Assembly (NCBI GenBank): GCA_964475955.1
Contig: CAYYZY010000076.1
Coordinates: forward strand, 1 to 32,998
Origin: DATKZH01 sp964475955
GTDB lineage: Bacteria; Planctomycetota; Planctomycetia; Pirellulales; Thermoguttaceae
Length of the DNA: 32,998 bases
Direction: 5' to 3'
The translations under genes were made by a program, and so were the position numbers. Positions 16,400 to 23,781 of this stretch are shown here, piece by piece; within the stretch, counting starts at the first letter, position 1, and the number at the start of each line of letters is the position of its first letter. The notes under the pieces are model-generated. The model did not search any database, was not told the DNA's origin, and was given only the letters and a program-made list of their open reading frames with translations.

Positions 16400-17503
16400 A
16401 TGCCCATTGAATTTCGCTGCTCGCAGTGCAACCGCCTGCTGCGCACCCGGGACGACACGGCCGGCAAGCAGGCGAAGTGCCCGGAGTGCGGCACCGTGCT
16501 CACGATTCCTACGCCGGGGGAACCTCCGCAGACGCCCCCGGCGCCCCCGGGTGGGCCGCCCACGCCTCCTGCGGCCCCGCCGGTTGCCGGACCCGCACCC
16601 CCGGAGGGCGGGGATCACGGGAGCCCTTTCGGCACCCTTGAGCCCCCCGCTGCCGGGGGCCATAGCCCGTTTTCGCCGGGCGCAACACCGGCCGACGAGA
16701 ATCCCTACGCCTCGCCGCACGACTACACGGTGGGCGGCCCGGCAGGCGCGGCTCCGGCCGTCGCGCGAGGCCGGATCGTCCCCTCGCGGATCGAGGTCGG
16801 CGACGTGTTCGGCCGCGCCTGGGCGATCTACCGCGAGCAGTGGACGATGTGCCTGGGGCTGGTGCTGGTCGCATGGTTGATCAGTACGGGTGTCAATTTC
16901 GTGGCCGGGATGATCCCTATCGTCGGCCCGATCGCTTCGGCGCTCTTCTCCGTTTGGATCTACGTCGGCGTGGCCATCGGCCTGCTGCGGATCGCCCGCG
17001 GGCAGGAGACGACCATCGGCGACGTCTTCAACGGCGGGCCCTACTTCGCGCGGATCTTCTTTGCGAGCCTGCTCTATGGGCTGATGCTGTTGGCGGTCTT
17101 CGGCATCCTGTTCGTGCCGGGATTGACGGTCGTGATGTTGGCCCTCCGGGGCGGCGACGAGGCGATGATCGTTCTCACTTCGGTGGGCGTGGGGTTGCTC
17201 TGTTCGATTCCAACCGCGGTCCTGGCACTGATGTACTCGCAGTTCTACTACCTGATCATCGAGCAAGACGCGGGCATCTTGGACTCGCTGAGGCTTTCGA
17301 AGGAAATCACTTCGGGCAACAAGCTGACGTTGTTGGCGATCTGGGTCCTGCTGGGGCTTGTGAACCTGGCGGGGGCGCTGGCCTGCTGCGTGGGCCTGCT
17401 GTTTACGACGCCGTTCGTCGCCCTGGCCAACGTGGTCGTGTACCTGGCGATGACGGGGCAGCCCACGGCGTACGGAGAGCCGAGGGGCGCAACCTTGGTT
17501 TAG
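16400..17503 (+). CDS. Zinc-ribbon membrane protein (first of tandem pair)
   Basis: A 367-residue protein. Residues 1-35 form a zinc ribbon (C7xxC10 ... C27xxC30; FRCSQC, AKCPEC). A Pro/Gly-rich linker follows to about 95, with PYASPHDYTVGG at its end. From about 120 onwards there are about six hydrophobic segments in a layout like integral-membrane domains of the DUF4013/GPDPase-membrane type (DVFGRAWAIYREQW, then SQFYYLIIEQDAGILDSLRLSKEITSGNKL). The ribbon should be cytoplasmic. The frame is open from 16304, but ATG 16400 begins the conserved MPIEFRC/MAIEFRC block shared with the next gene. That gene starts 18 bases after this stop, so the two are almost certainly cotranscribed. The function is unknown. 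Confidence 0.82.
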   Translation: MPIEFRCSQCNRLLRTRDDTAGKQAKCPECGTVLTIPTPGEPPQTPPAPPGGPPTPPAAPPVAGPAPPEGGDHGSPFGTLEPPAAGGHSPFSPGATPADENPYASPHDYTVGGPAGAAPAVARGRIVPSRIEVGDVFGRAWAIYREQWTMCLGLVLVAWLISTGVNFVAGMIPIVGPIASALFSVWIYVGVAIGLLRIARGQETTIGDVFNGGPYFARIFFASLLYGLMLLAVFGILFVPGLTVVMLALRGGDEAMIVLTSVGVGLLCSIPTAVLALMYSQFYYLIIEQDAGILDSLRLSKEITSGNKLTLLAIWVLLGLVNLAGALACCVGLLFTTPFVALANVVVYLAMTGQPTAYGEPRGATLV

Positions 17504-17521
17504 CATGGGGATTGACGCATC

Positions 17522-18622
17522 ATGGCTATCGAATTCCGCTGCACCGAGTGCAATCGGCTGCTGCGCACCCAGGACGAGACCGCCGGCAAGAAGGCGAAAT
17601 GCCCCGAGTGCGGCACGGTCGTGACGATTCCCATGCCCGGCACCGGCGCCGAGCCGGGGGGGGCCCCAATCGGGCCGGCTCCTCCGGAGGGCGCGGACCA
17701 GCCGAGCCCGTTCGGGCCGATCGAGCCGCCGTCGGCCGGAGCCGGCCGGGAGAGTCCGTTCGCCGGGGGCGCGGCCCCCTCACCCGGCGCGGAGAGCCCG
17801 TTCGGACCGGGCGCCGCGGCCGACGCGGAGAATCCGTACGCCTCGCCTTCCGACTACACGGTGGGAGGAGCCGGCGCGGCCGCGATTGCCGAGCCGGGCG
17901 CTTTCAAACCAACGCCGATCGATGCGGGCGACGTGTTCGGGCGCGCCTGGACGATCTACAAGGACAAGTGGCCGATCTGCGTGGGTGCGGCCATGATCCC
18001 GGGCATCATCAACTGGGTAGCCGGCCAGGTCGTTAACGTGACGCAGGTCGTGTTGGAGCAGTCGGGCACCGAGCCGCCCGTGGCGATGGCGATTTGGGGA
18101 TTCATGCTCTTCGCCACCCAACTGTTCGCCATCTGGCTGGGGATCGGGCAGGGGCTCGTGTTCCTCAACGTGGCGCGCGGACGGGAGGCGTCGCTCGGCG
18201 ACCTGTTCCGAGGCGGGCCGTACTTCCTCACGATCCTGCTGGCCAGTATCCTGTTTTCGCTGATCTACTTCGGCGGTCTGCTGCTGTTGATCGTGCCGGG
18301 GATCATCTTCGCGCTCATGTTCTCGCAGTTCTACTACCTGATCCTGGATCGCAACGTGGGAGTCCTCGAGTCGCTGAGTCTCTCGCGCGAGGTCACGTAC
18401 GGGAACAAGCTGATGATCTTCTTGGTGGCGCTGATCCAAATCGCGTTGATCTTCGCAGGGCTCATGCTGTGCTGCATCGGCGTGATCGCGACGGCCCCCT
18501 TGGCCAGCCTGATGTGGGCCGTCGCCTACCTGGCCATGACCGGCCAGCGCACCGCCGACCAGTTGGCCGGCGGGCCGTTCCCAACGACGCCCGGCCAACC
18601 GGGGCAACCGGGCATGCCTTAG
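17522..18622 (+). CDS. Zinc-ribbon membrane protein (second of tandem pair)
   Basis: A 366-residue paralogue of the preceding gene with the same order of parts. The zinc ribbon has Cys at the same positions (7, 10, 27, 30; FRCTEC, AKCPEC). A longer Pro/Gly/Ala linker with repeated ESPFGPGA-like units runs to about residue 115, followed by ENPYASPSDYTVGG. The multi-pass domain has the same landmark segments (DVFGRAWTIYKDKW, SQFYYLILDRNVGVLESLSL, YGNKL). The ribbon and these landmarks are the most conserved parts; linkers and some helices have diverged. This suggests an old local duplication. The pair may form a heteromeric membrane complex, which is inference only. ATG 17522 follows a purine-rich GGGGA at about 10 bases. 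Confidence 0.82.
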   Translation: MAIEFRCTECNRLLRTQDETAGKKAKCPECGTVVTIPMPGTGAEPGGAPIGPAPPEGADQPSPFGPIEPPSAGAGRESPFAGGAAPSPGAESPFGPGAAADAENPYASPSDYTVGGAGAAAIAEPGAFKPTPIDAGDVFGRAWTIYKDKWPICVGAAMIPGIINWVAGQVVNVTQVVLEQSGTEPPVAMAIWGFMLFATQLFAIWLGIGQGLVFLNVARGREASLGDLFRGGPYFLTILLASILFSLIYFGGLLLLIVPGIIFALMFSQFYYLILDRNVGVLESLSLSREVTYGNKLMIFLVALIQIALIFAGLMLCCIGVIATAPLASLMWAVAYLAMTGQRTADQLAGGPFPTTPGQPGQPGMP

Positions 18623-18715
18623 AATTCCTCAACGAGACCGCCCGACGGACCGCCGATGCCTCGGTCGGCCCTTTCCGCTTGGAGTTTTTGGACCGACCGG
18701 CGCGGGCCGCGCGTC

Positions 18716-19549
18716 CTACGGGCCGCGGGTGATCGTCCCTTCCGTGGGGCTGGAGGCTGTGGCGTAGAGCTTTTTGGGGATGCGGCCGGAGAGGTAGGCG
18801 TGGCGGCCCGATTCGGTGGCCAGGCGCATCGCCCGGGCCATGCGGCAGGGGTCCTGGGCATGGGCGATGCCGGTGTTCAGCAGCACGCCGTCGGCGCCCA
18901 GCTCCATGGCCACGGTGACGTCGCTGGCCGTGCCCACGCCCGCGTCGACGATCACCGGGTAGTCCGGGTCGCCCTCCTTGAGGTACTCCAGGCAGATTCG
19001 GATCGCGTTGGGGTTCAAGATGCCTTGCCCGGAACCGATGGGGCTGCCCGCCGGCATCACGCTGGTGGCGCCGGCCTCCTTGAGCCGCTTGGCCGTCACG
19101 GGATCGTCGCTCGTGTAGACGAGCACCTGGAAGCCGTCGGCGATCAGCTTTTCGGTGGCTTGGAGGGAGCCGAGGGGATCGGGGAGCAGCGTCTTCTTGT
19201 CGCCGAGCACTTCGAGCTTGACCCAGTCGGCGCCGGGGTTCTCCATCTGGGAGAGGATTTCGCGGCCGAGCCGGGCGACGCGGACCGCGTCGTCGGCCGA
19301 GAAGCAGCCGGCCGTGTTGGGGAGGATGGTGTAACGCCGCGTGTCGATGAAGTCGAGCAGGTTCTTGCCGTCGGCGTCGATCAATCGTTCGCGGCGGACC
19401 GCCACGGTGATGCACTCGGTGCCGGAGAGGTCGAGGGCCTCGCGCATCAGCTCGTAGGAGGGGTATTTTCCGGTCCCCACGATCAGGCGGCTGACGAACG
19501 TGTGGGAGCCGATGGTCAGGCCGGCGTCGGCCAACGATTCGTGCGACAT
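18716..19549 (-). CDS. thiG: Thiazole synthase
   Basis: A 277-residue TIM-barrel enzyme that makes the thiazole phosphate moiety of thiamine from deoxyxylulose 5-phosphate, dehydroglycine and ThiS-thiocarboxylate. The family blocks are LIVGTGKYPSYELMREAL, LLDFIDTRRYTILPNTAGC, and DWVKLEVLGDKKTLLPDP with the Schiff-base Lys (K111). VMPAGSPIGSGQGILNP, VDAGVGTASD and GADGVLLNTGIA, the phosphate-binding end, complete the set. ATG 19549 is chosen over TTG 19570 because a strong GGAGGAGGA lies 7 bases upstream. It follows thiS with 4 bases between the thiS stop and this ATG. No other thiamine genes and no TPP riboswitch were seen. Confidence 0.96.
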   Translation of the reverse strand: MSHESLADAGLTIGSHTFVSRLIVGTGKYPSYELMREALDLSGTECITVAVRRERLIDADGKNLLDFIDTRRYTILPNTAGCFSADDAVRVARLGREILSQMENPGADWVKLEVLGDKKTLLPDPLGSLQATEKLIADGFQVLVYTSDDPVTAKRLKEAGATSVMPAGSPIGSGQGILNPNAIRICLEYLKEGDPDYPVIVDAGVGTASDVTVAMELGADGVLLNTGIAHAQDPCRMARAMRLATESGRHAYLSGRIPKKLYATASSPTEGTITRGP

Positions 19550-19553
19550 GGCG

Positions 19554-19754
19554 TTATCCTCCTCCGACAAGCGTGACGACCTCCAATTGGTCGCCCGGCG
19601 CGAGGCGGCGTTCGGAGTGCCGGTTGCGCGGCACGAGCTCGAGGTTCACTTCCACGGCGACGTATTTCGCCTTCAACTCGAGCTGGTCGAGCAGTCCGGC
19701 GATCGTCGTCCCTTCGGCAATCTCGCGCGCCTGGCCGTTGACCTTCACTTGCAC
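19554..19754 (-). CDS. thiS: Sulfur carrier protein ThiS
   Basis: A 66-residue ubiquitin-fold sulfur carrier that delivers sulfur to ThiG as a C-terminal thiocarboxylate. It begins MQVKVNGQAREIAEGTT, contains VAVEVNLELVPR, and ends LEVVTLVGGG, so the essential C-terminal Gly-Gly is present. The start is GTG 19754 with AAAGGAG 8 bases upstream. This gives exactly the usual ThiS length and matches the family N-terminus. The frame is open to 19823, but the extra residues look non-coding. The last three Gly codons and the stop (GGAGGAGGATAA) also supply the ribosome-binding site of thiG. It is the first gene of thiS-thiG, and the 250-base spacer upstream has no visible riboswitch. Confidence 0.93.
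   Translation of the reverse strand: MQVKVNGQAREIAEGTTIAGLLDQLELKAKYVAVEVNLELVPRNRHSERRLAPGDQLEVVTLVGGG
19557..19565 (-). promoter_or_regulatory. thiG ribosome-binding site inside the thiS Gly codons
   Basis: GGAGGAGGA on the minus strand encodes the terminal Gly-Gly-Gly of ThiS and lies 7 bases before the thiG ATG. It decides the thiG start and couples the two genes. Confidence 0.8.
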
Positions 19755-20005
19755 CTTGGCGACTCCTTTGGGCGATTCTCCCCATGCAGCGCAAAGGCAA
19801 CGGAGTGGGGGGCGTCGGGGCATGAGGCAACGAGGTATTTTAGGGACGCGCTCCCGACGCGGTCAAGCCGCCGACGGGACAGCAAACGATCGACGCCGGC
19901 CCCTCGCGCGCAGCCGGGAAGACCGTTGCGAAAAGCGCATACCTCGGCGCGCCGCCCGGCGAGGAGCCTCCCGGTCACGGGGTGCCGGAGTCGGCCGTAG
20001 GGTGA

Positions 20006-20611
20006 CTACTCGGTCTGGATGAGGGCGGCGGTGAACTGCCCGCCGGCCCACAGGGTGAGGGTGCCGTTCGGGACGGGGATGTCGGCCTGGTGGGCGTTTC
20101 GGTCCCAGGGGAGAAGATAGGTCAACACGATCCCGGTGTTCGTCTCCGCCACGTAGAGGGCGGCCTGCGGGGGCTGCTGACGCGCGGCCGCCCCGCGGCG
20201 CATGTCGATGGTGCCCGTGACCATCAGGTAGTCGGGGCTCTGCGGAAGCTGGAGTTCCGGCAACGGGGGCAAGCCTTCCCTTCTCCGTCGGGCGTTGGTT
20301 TGTGCAAGTCCGCTGTTGCGCAGTTGAATGACGCCGGCCAGATCGTTGTTGACGTTGCCCTGGTAGTGCGCCCGAAATCCTCGCGACTGGTTGGAGAGGA
20401 CGGCCGCTCGCAAGGTGCCGGTGAGGAAGTCGAGGAAGTAGATGGCCTCAAGGCCGTCGTCGACGAAGCCGGTGCACATGGCGTAATTCTCGCCGCGGTC
20501 GGTGGCCACAGCGTGCAGGGGGGTGCTTGGCCACAGACCGCCGATCAACAGGCCCAACAGAAGGCCGATCGCCAGCCCGGCGGCCCAGCCGTGCTTTCGC
20601 AGGTAAGCCAT
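20006..20611 (-). CDS. Small signal-anchored protein of unknown function
   Basis: A 201-residue protein. Residues 10-28 (AAGLAIGLLLGLLIGGLWP) form a signal anchor or uncleaved signal, with the rest outside the cytoplasm. The outer part has two recognisable conserved-looking blocks. One is DRGENYAMCTGFVDDGLEAI followed by YFLDFLTGTLRAAVLS near 38-75. The other is ALYVAETNTGIVLTYLLPWDR near 150-175. They are separated by a basic, Arg-rich and Pro-rich middle. ATG 20611 has AAGGAG 8 bases upstream, which excludes the longer frame to 20653. I recognise no Pfam domain. The repeated Gly-Thr/Leu strands suggest a small beta-rich fold. It is on the same strand as thiSG, 250 bases away, and probably has its own promoter (a weak TATGAT at 20728-20733). 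Confidence 0.75.
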   Translation of the reverse strand: MAYLRKHGWAAGLAIGLLLGLLIGGLWPSTPLHAVATDRGENYAMCTGFVDDGLEAIYFLDFLTGTLRAAVLSNQSRGFRAHYQGNVNNDLAGVIQLRNSGLAQTNARRRREGLPPLPELQLPQSPDYLMVTGTIDMRRGAAARQQPPQAALYVAETNTGIVLTYLLPWDRNAHQADIPVPNGTLTLWAGGQFTAALIQTE

Positions 20612-20891
20612 AACGCTATCTCCTTCAACGGTTCCCCGAGAGCCACAGTTCACGCGCCGGCCCCGACCACAGTCGGCCGCAGCAGATCCCGCATGGGACC
20701 GCGAGCGGACCCCGGCAGCCTGCAGGTATCATACCGGCTTTTTGTTTTCTTTGCCAGCCGAGAGCCTCGAATTTGCCCAGGTTTCCTGGGGTCTCTCTTG
20801 CGGGGGGACGACCTCGCCCCTTCGGCTGACGGACGCAAGCCCCCGACGAACGGGCTCGGCGTCGGACGAAAAAATTCCTGCCCTCCGACTC
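20612..20891. other. Spacer, no gene
   Basis: Upstream region of the 201-residue protein on the minus strand and of the candidate RNA on the plus strand. A short perfect hairpin, CCCAGG-TTT-CCTGGG, lies near 20778. No coding signal is convincing. Confidence 0.4.
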
Positions 20892-20919
20892 TTGCAAACC
20901 GACGCGAACCTGCTATAAC
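20892..20919 (+). promoter_or_regulatory. Strong promoter facing a gene-poor stretch
   Basis: TTGCAA (20892-20897), a 16-base spacer and TATAAC (20914-20919), with TG at -2/-3 of the hexamer (extended -10). By eye this is the best sigma-70-type match in the window. The predicted start is near 20926. Confidence 0.6.
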
Positions 20920-20925
20920 GCGGTC

Positions 20926-21388
20926 GAAGGGCAAAAGCGGCGCAGTGCGACCGAGCGAAAATCGCGCCTCGGTTGCCGCAAGAGAGTCCGCAATGCAGAC
21001 GATTAACTGTGCCCGGCTCGGGCAAGAGACTATACGGCGTTTTTGCCTGGGCGTGTGGCGACGGGCGGCGGCCCTACCGGCGCCGCTGGCGCCCGCCGCG
21101 CACACGCCCTTCGGCCGGCAAGGGGGAAACCCTCAAGCTTTCGCCGGCAACCCGTTCCCGCCGGGCGCCTGGCGGCGCCGCTTTGGCTGGAGGAACGGCC
21201 TCGCCTTCTCGCTCGCCCCGCGGCGGACCGTGCCGCGGGGGCGGCAAAAAGGCACTTTCGCGGGCGACGAAAAGCCCTGACTGCAAGTCGCGAGCAGATG
21301 CACCACACTGGCGTGGCTTGCAGGCCGACACGTCGCGACGTGGGGCGTCACGGACATACGGAGGCTGTCCGTGACGCCCGCTCTTTTT
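20926..21388 (+). ncRNA. Candidate structured RNA of about 460 nt, unknown class
   Basis: The stretch runs from a promoter-like sequence to an intrinsic terminator and contains successive strong stems. A 5' domain (20929-21048) is closed by GGCAAAA/TTTTGCC (20930-20936 with 21041-21047). It holds GCGGC/GCCGC plus ACCGAG/CTCGGT (20937-20979) and TGCCCG-GCT-CGGGCA (21010-21024). Next are GGGCGTGTG/CACACGCCC (21049-21109) with GGGCG/CGCCC inside, GCCGGC/GCCGGC with AGGG/CCCT inside (21114-21148), GTTCC/GGAAC (21154-21196), CCCCGCGGC/GCCGCGGGG (21216-21240), and CTGCAAG/CTTGCAG with CCAC/GTGG inside (21281-21323). The terminator follows. It lacks the signatures of RNase P RNA, tmRNA and SRP RNA. 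Alternatives are a 95-codon basic ORF (20993-21280) or a GC-rich spacer with chance stems. Confidence 0.45.
21343..21388 (+). terminator. Intrinsic terminator on the plus strand
   Basis: A perfect 13-bp stem, GGGCGTCACGGAC with GTCCGTGACGCCC (21343-21355 and 21367-21379), with an 11-base loop is followed by GCTC and TTTTT (21384-21388). The T-run is on the plus strand, although no protein gene precedes it on that strand. Read from the minus strand, it would follow the metallopeptidase gene without a T-run. Confidence 0.8.
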
Positions 21389-21397
21389 CTCTCCGCG

Positions 21398-22075
21398 CTA
21401 ATTCCTTCCGCGGGCGAGGACGATGTAGAACAGCAGCGTCATGATCGCTTGCAGCGTCACGGCCACGTAGGTCATCGCCGCGGCGCTGAGCACGTTGCTG
21501 ACGTAACCCATGTCCTCCCGCGAGTTGACGATCCCCAGTTGGACCAACTGCGCCTTCGCCCGGCTGCTGGCGTTGAATTCCACCGGTAGATTGACCACCT
21601 GGAAGAAGACGACGCAGGCGAACAACCCAATGCCGACCCAAAGCAGCACGTGGGAGAAGAGGAAGCCGAGCAGGATCAACAGGAACGCCGAATTGCTGCC
21701 GAAGCTGGCCGCCGGAACGGCCGCGTTGCGGATCACCAGGGGGACGTAGGCTCGGGCGTCCTGGATGGCGTGCCCCGCCTCGTGCGCGGCGATCCCCACG
21801 GCGGCCAGCGAGTGGCTTTCGTAAACCTGCTGGCTGAGCCGGAGGACTTTGTGTCGCGGGTCGTAGTGGTCGCTCAGGTGACCGGGCACGATCTGGATGT
21901 CGACGTTGTCGAGCCCGGCCGAGTCGAGGACGTGCCGTGCGGCGGCTGCCCCGCTCAAGGGGGCCCGCCTCCGCTGGGCGCTGGCGTAGGCCGACTTGAC
22001 CCAAAGCTGGGCCAACAGCGCCAGCAGGAAGGTCGGCACGACCAGCACCAGAAACAACGGGTGAAAGAAGATCAT
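21398..22075 (-). CDS. Membrane zinc metallopeptidase (Zn_peptidase_2 / neutral zinc metallopeptidase)
   Basis: A 225-residue integral-membrane protein. A first helix (about 4-24) precedes a soluble part with SQQVYESHSLAAVGIAAHEAGHAIQDA. HEAGH (98-102) supplies two zinc-binding His and the catalytic Glu. A block of hydrophobic helices follows (about 125-165), with a downstream NLPVEFNASSRAKAQL containing a likely third zinc ligand (Glu/Asn region), and a last helix near 195-220. This arrangement and the length match the YugP-like DUF family of putative neutral zinc metallopeptidases. Their substrate is unknown, and a role in membrane protein quality control is only a guess. ATG 22075 has GGAG 7 bases upstream, so the longer frame to 22126 is discarded. 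The promoter was not resolved; a 99-bp repeat lies 116 bases upstream. Confidence 0.9.
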   Translation of the reverse strand: MIFFHPLFLVLVVPTFLLALLAQLWVKSAYASAQRRRAPLSGAAAARHVLDSAGLDNVDIQIVPGHLSDHYDPRHKVLRLSQQVYESHSLAAVGIAAHEAGHAIQDARAYVPLVIRNAAVPAASFGSNSAFLLILLGFLFSHVLLWVGIGLFACVVFFQVVNLPVEFNASSRAKAQLVQLGIVNSREDMGYVSNVLSAAAMTYVAVTLQAIMTLLFYIVLARGRN

Positions 22076-22190
22076 CGGGATTCTCCTATTGGGCAAGACC
22101 CGGGCCGCGCTGCCTGGGCCTCCCATGCAGCCATTCGCTGGCGATGCCCGTTTCTTGCCCGAGGTTTTCGTTCACGATCTCCTCCGAACG

Positions 22191-22289
22191 TGGGGCACGT
22201 TTCCAACGTGCCCACAACCCAATGGCACGTTGGAAACGTGCCCCACAACATGCGCGCACCAGGCGCGCATCATCACGGTCAGAGACTCT
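22191..22289. repeat. 99-bp palindromic spacer repeat, copy 2
   Basis: Same length and orientation as the copy at 1201-1299, with 3 differences, all in the tail. The 22-bp arms at 22191-22212 and 22224-22245 are identical in both copies. It lies upstream of the metallopeptidase. The following sequence to 22600 contains a small hairpin repeat (22431-22457) but no gene. Confidence 0.9.
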
Positions 22290-22430
22290 ATCTTGTCCTA
22301 TTCTACGCAGATCAACAATAGCTCGGTTCGCTCGGCGCGGCCCGCTTCCGTGCGTCAGTCGTTCAGGTGATCCTCTGCGGGGTGCCCAGGGCCGCGTTCG
22401 GCTCTTCGTTCGCAGGATACGCGCGAATTC

Positions 22431-22457
22431 GTAGGCCGGAATGCCATTCCGTCTTAC
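22431..22457. repeat. Small hairpin repeat, copy B
   Basis: A 27-base hairpin around CCGGAATGCCATTCCGTC, related to the one at 15742-15768. It lies in the spacer beyond the DUF1611 gene's 3' end. Confidence 0.5.
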
Positions 22458-22600
22458 TTGGTTGTGACCGCGCGGACGCGCGGGGGAAGCGAGCCGTCGC
22501 TCTTCTCGCCAAGTTCCCGGGCGGCCGAGGGGCCTTTGCCACTTGTGAGTGGAGCAATATGCGCCCGCAGGGGGGGTGTGCGAGCTGGCACCCGTGGCGA

Positions 22601-23644
22601 CTACTTGCCCAGCGCTCGCTTCAGGTCGAGCGCGGCTTGGACCAACTCGCCGGGCCCGTGGCGGATGACGTCGCAGGCGGGCAGGCCGAACTCGCGGCGG
22701 ATGCGCTCGCATTCGGCTCGGGCCTCTTCCTCGGAGACCTTGCGGCTGTTGACCGACACGCCGATCACCCGGCAGGGGTGCATGACGTTGGCCGACGCCT
22801 CGTAATACTCGATCACCCGCTCCAGCGATGGCAGCGGAAGGGGCTCCATCCCTTCGATCATCGAGCGGCCCATCTCGAAGCAGGCCACGAGTCCGTCGGG
22901 CATGGCCCCGTGCAGAAGTCCCAGCGTGACGTTGGAATAGCGGGGGTGGAACAGGCTGCCCTGGCCTTCCATGACGATCACGTCGTGGTGCTGGTTGGCG
23001 AGCACGAGCCGCTCGGCCGCCCCGTTGAGGAAATCGCAGATCACGCGGTCGACGGGGCAGCCCTCCCCTTCGACCAGGATGCCGGTCTGCCCCGTGGCCA
23101 CGAACTTGGCGTCGAGGCCGGCCCGCTTCAACCCTTCGGCCAGCTCGACGGCGGCGACCATCTTGCCGCAGCTACAGTCGTTGGCGATGGTCTGGAGACG
23201 AAGGCACCCTTCGCGCATTCCCTCGCGGGCCGCGACCTCGTGCTCGTCGGTCCGGCGCACGTCGACCAGCTCGACGTCGTGCTCCCGCGCCGCCGCGACG
23301 AACTCGACGTCGTCGTTCAGGAAGTCGTGCAGCCCGGAAATCACGTTCAGCTTCCGACGGATCGCTTCGAGCACGATCGGGCGCCAGGCTTGGGGGATCT
23401 TGCCGCCCGGTGGGGCAATGCCGATCAACAGCGTGTTGGCCTCGGGGGCGTCGGCCACGGAGGCGACGACCGGCGTTTCGCCGCCGATGCCCATCACCTC
23501 CTGGCACGTCTTGCCCGCGCCCGAGCGGTCCAACACGGCGACGACCTGCTCGGGTCGATAGCGGAGGATGCAGACCGCCGTCTTGGCCGTGTGCCAGTCG
23601 TTGTGCCCGTCGGTCAGCACGATCATTCGTCGCGGAGTCGTCAT
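22601..23644 (-). CDS. DUF1611 family protein (possible D-glutamate N-acetyltransferase relative)
   Basis: A 347-residue soluble protein with the two-part DUF1611 architecture. An N-terminal Rossmann-like domain has LTDGHNDWHTAKTAV, VVAVLDRSGAGKTCQE and LIGIAPPGGKIP. The C-terminal P-loop-like domain has NDCSCGKMVAAVELAEGLK, FVATGQTGILVEGEG and IVMEGQGSLFHP. One characterised DUF1611 member, DgcN, N-acetylates D-glutamate in D-amino-acid breakdown. Others sit beside dipeptide epimerases. Neither partner gene is seen here, so the exact reaction is open. The P-loop reads NDCSCGKM where GTDCAVGKM-like forms are common, a modest deviation. ATG 23644 is preferred because upstream codons encode low-complexity repeat sequence; ATG 23626 is possible. 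No clear Shine-Dalgarno is present. Confidence 0.85.
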   Translation of the reverse strand: MTTPRRMIVLTDGHNDWHTAKTAVCILRYRPEQVVAVLDRSGAGKTCQEVMGIGGETPVVASVADAPEANTLLIGIAPPGGKIPQAWRPIVLEAIRRKLNVISGLHDFLNDDVEFVAAAREHDVELVDVRRTDEHEVAAREGMREGCLRLQTIANDCSCGKMVAAVELAEGLKRAGLDAKFVATGQTGILVEGEGCPVDRVICDFLNGAAERLVLANQHHDVIVMEGQGSLFHPRYSNVTLGLLHGAMPDGLVACFEMGRSMIEGMEPLPLPSLERVIEYYEASANVMHPCRVIGVSVNSRKVSEEEARAECERIRREFGLPACDVIRHGPGELVQAALDLKRALGK

Positions 23645-23695
23645 GGACGTAGCGTAGCGTCGCAAGAGGTGCAACTCAAGGGAAAGGCGGTGAAA

Positions 23696-23777
23696 GGAGG
23701 AATGATGAATGATGAATGAGGAATGCGGAAGGATGAACCGGGCCGCGCAGCCTCCATTCATCATTCATCATTCATCC
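23696..23777. repeat. Inverted repeat built from ATGATGA units
   Basis: Arms of 23 bases at 23696-23718 and 23755-23777 match with one mismatch. They consist of AATGATG-type units, far richer in A/T than the surroundings. It lies between the DUF1611 gene and the ExeA-like gene, in the spacer upstream of the DUF1611 gene. Confidence 0.8.
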
Positions 23778-23781
23778 TTCG

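Noticed and set aside
19755..20005. TPP riboswitch upstream of thiS
   Set aside because: The minus strand lacks the conserved CTGAGA and ACCTGATCTGG-type blocks of the THI element.
20926..21388. Candidate RNA as RNase P RNA, tmRNA, SRP RNA or 6S RNA
   Set aside because: None of the diagnostic conserved blocks of RNase P, tmRNA or SRP RNA is visible. The fold is a row of hairpins, not the single long bulged helix of 6S RNA.
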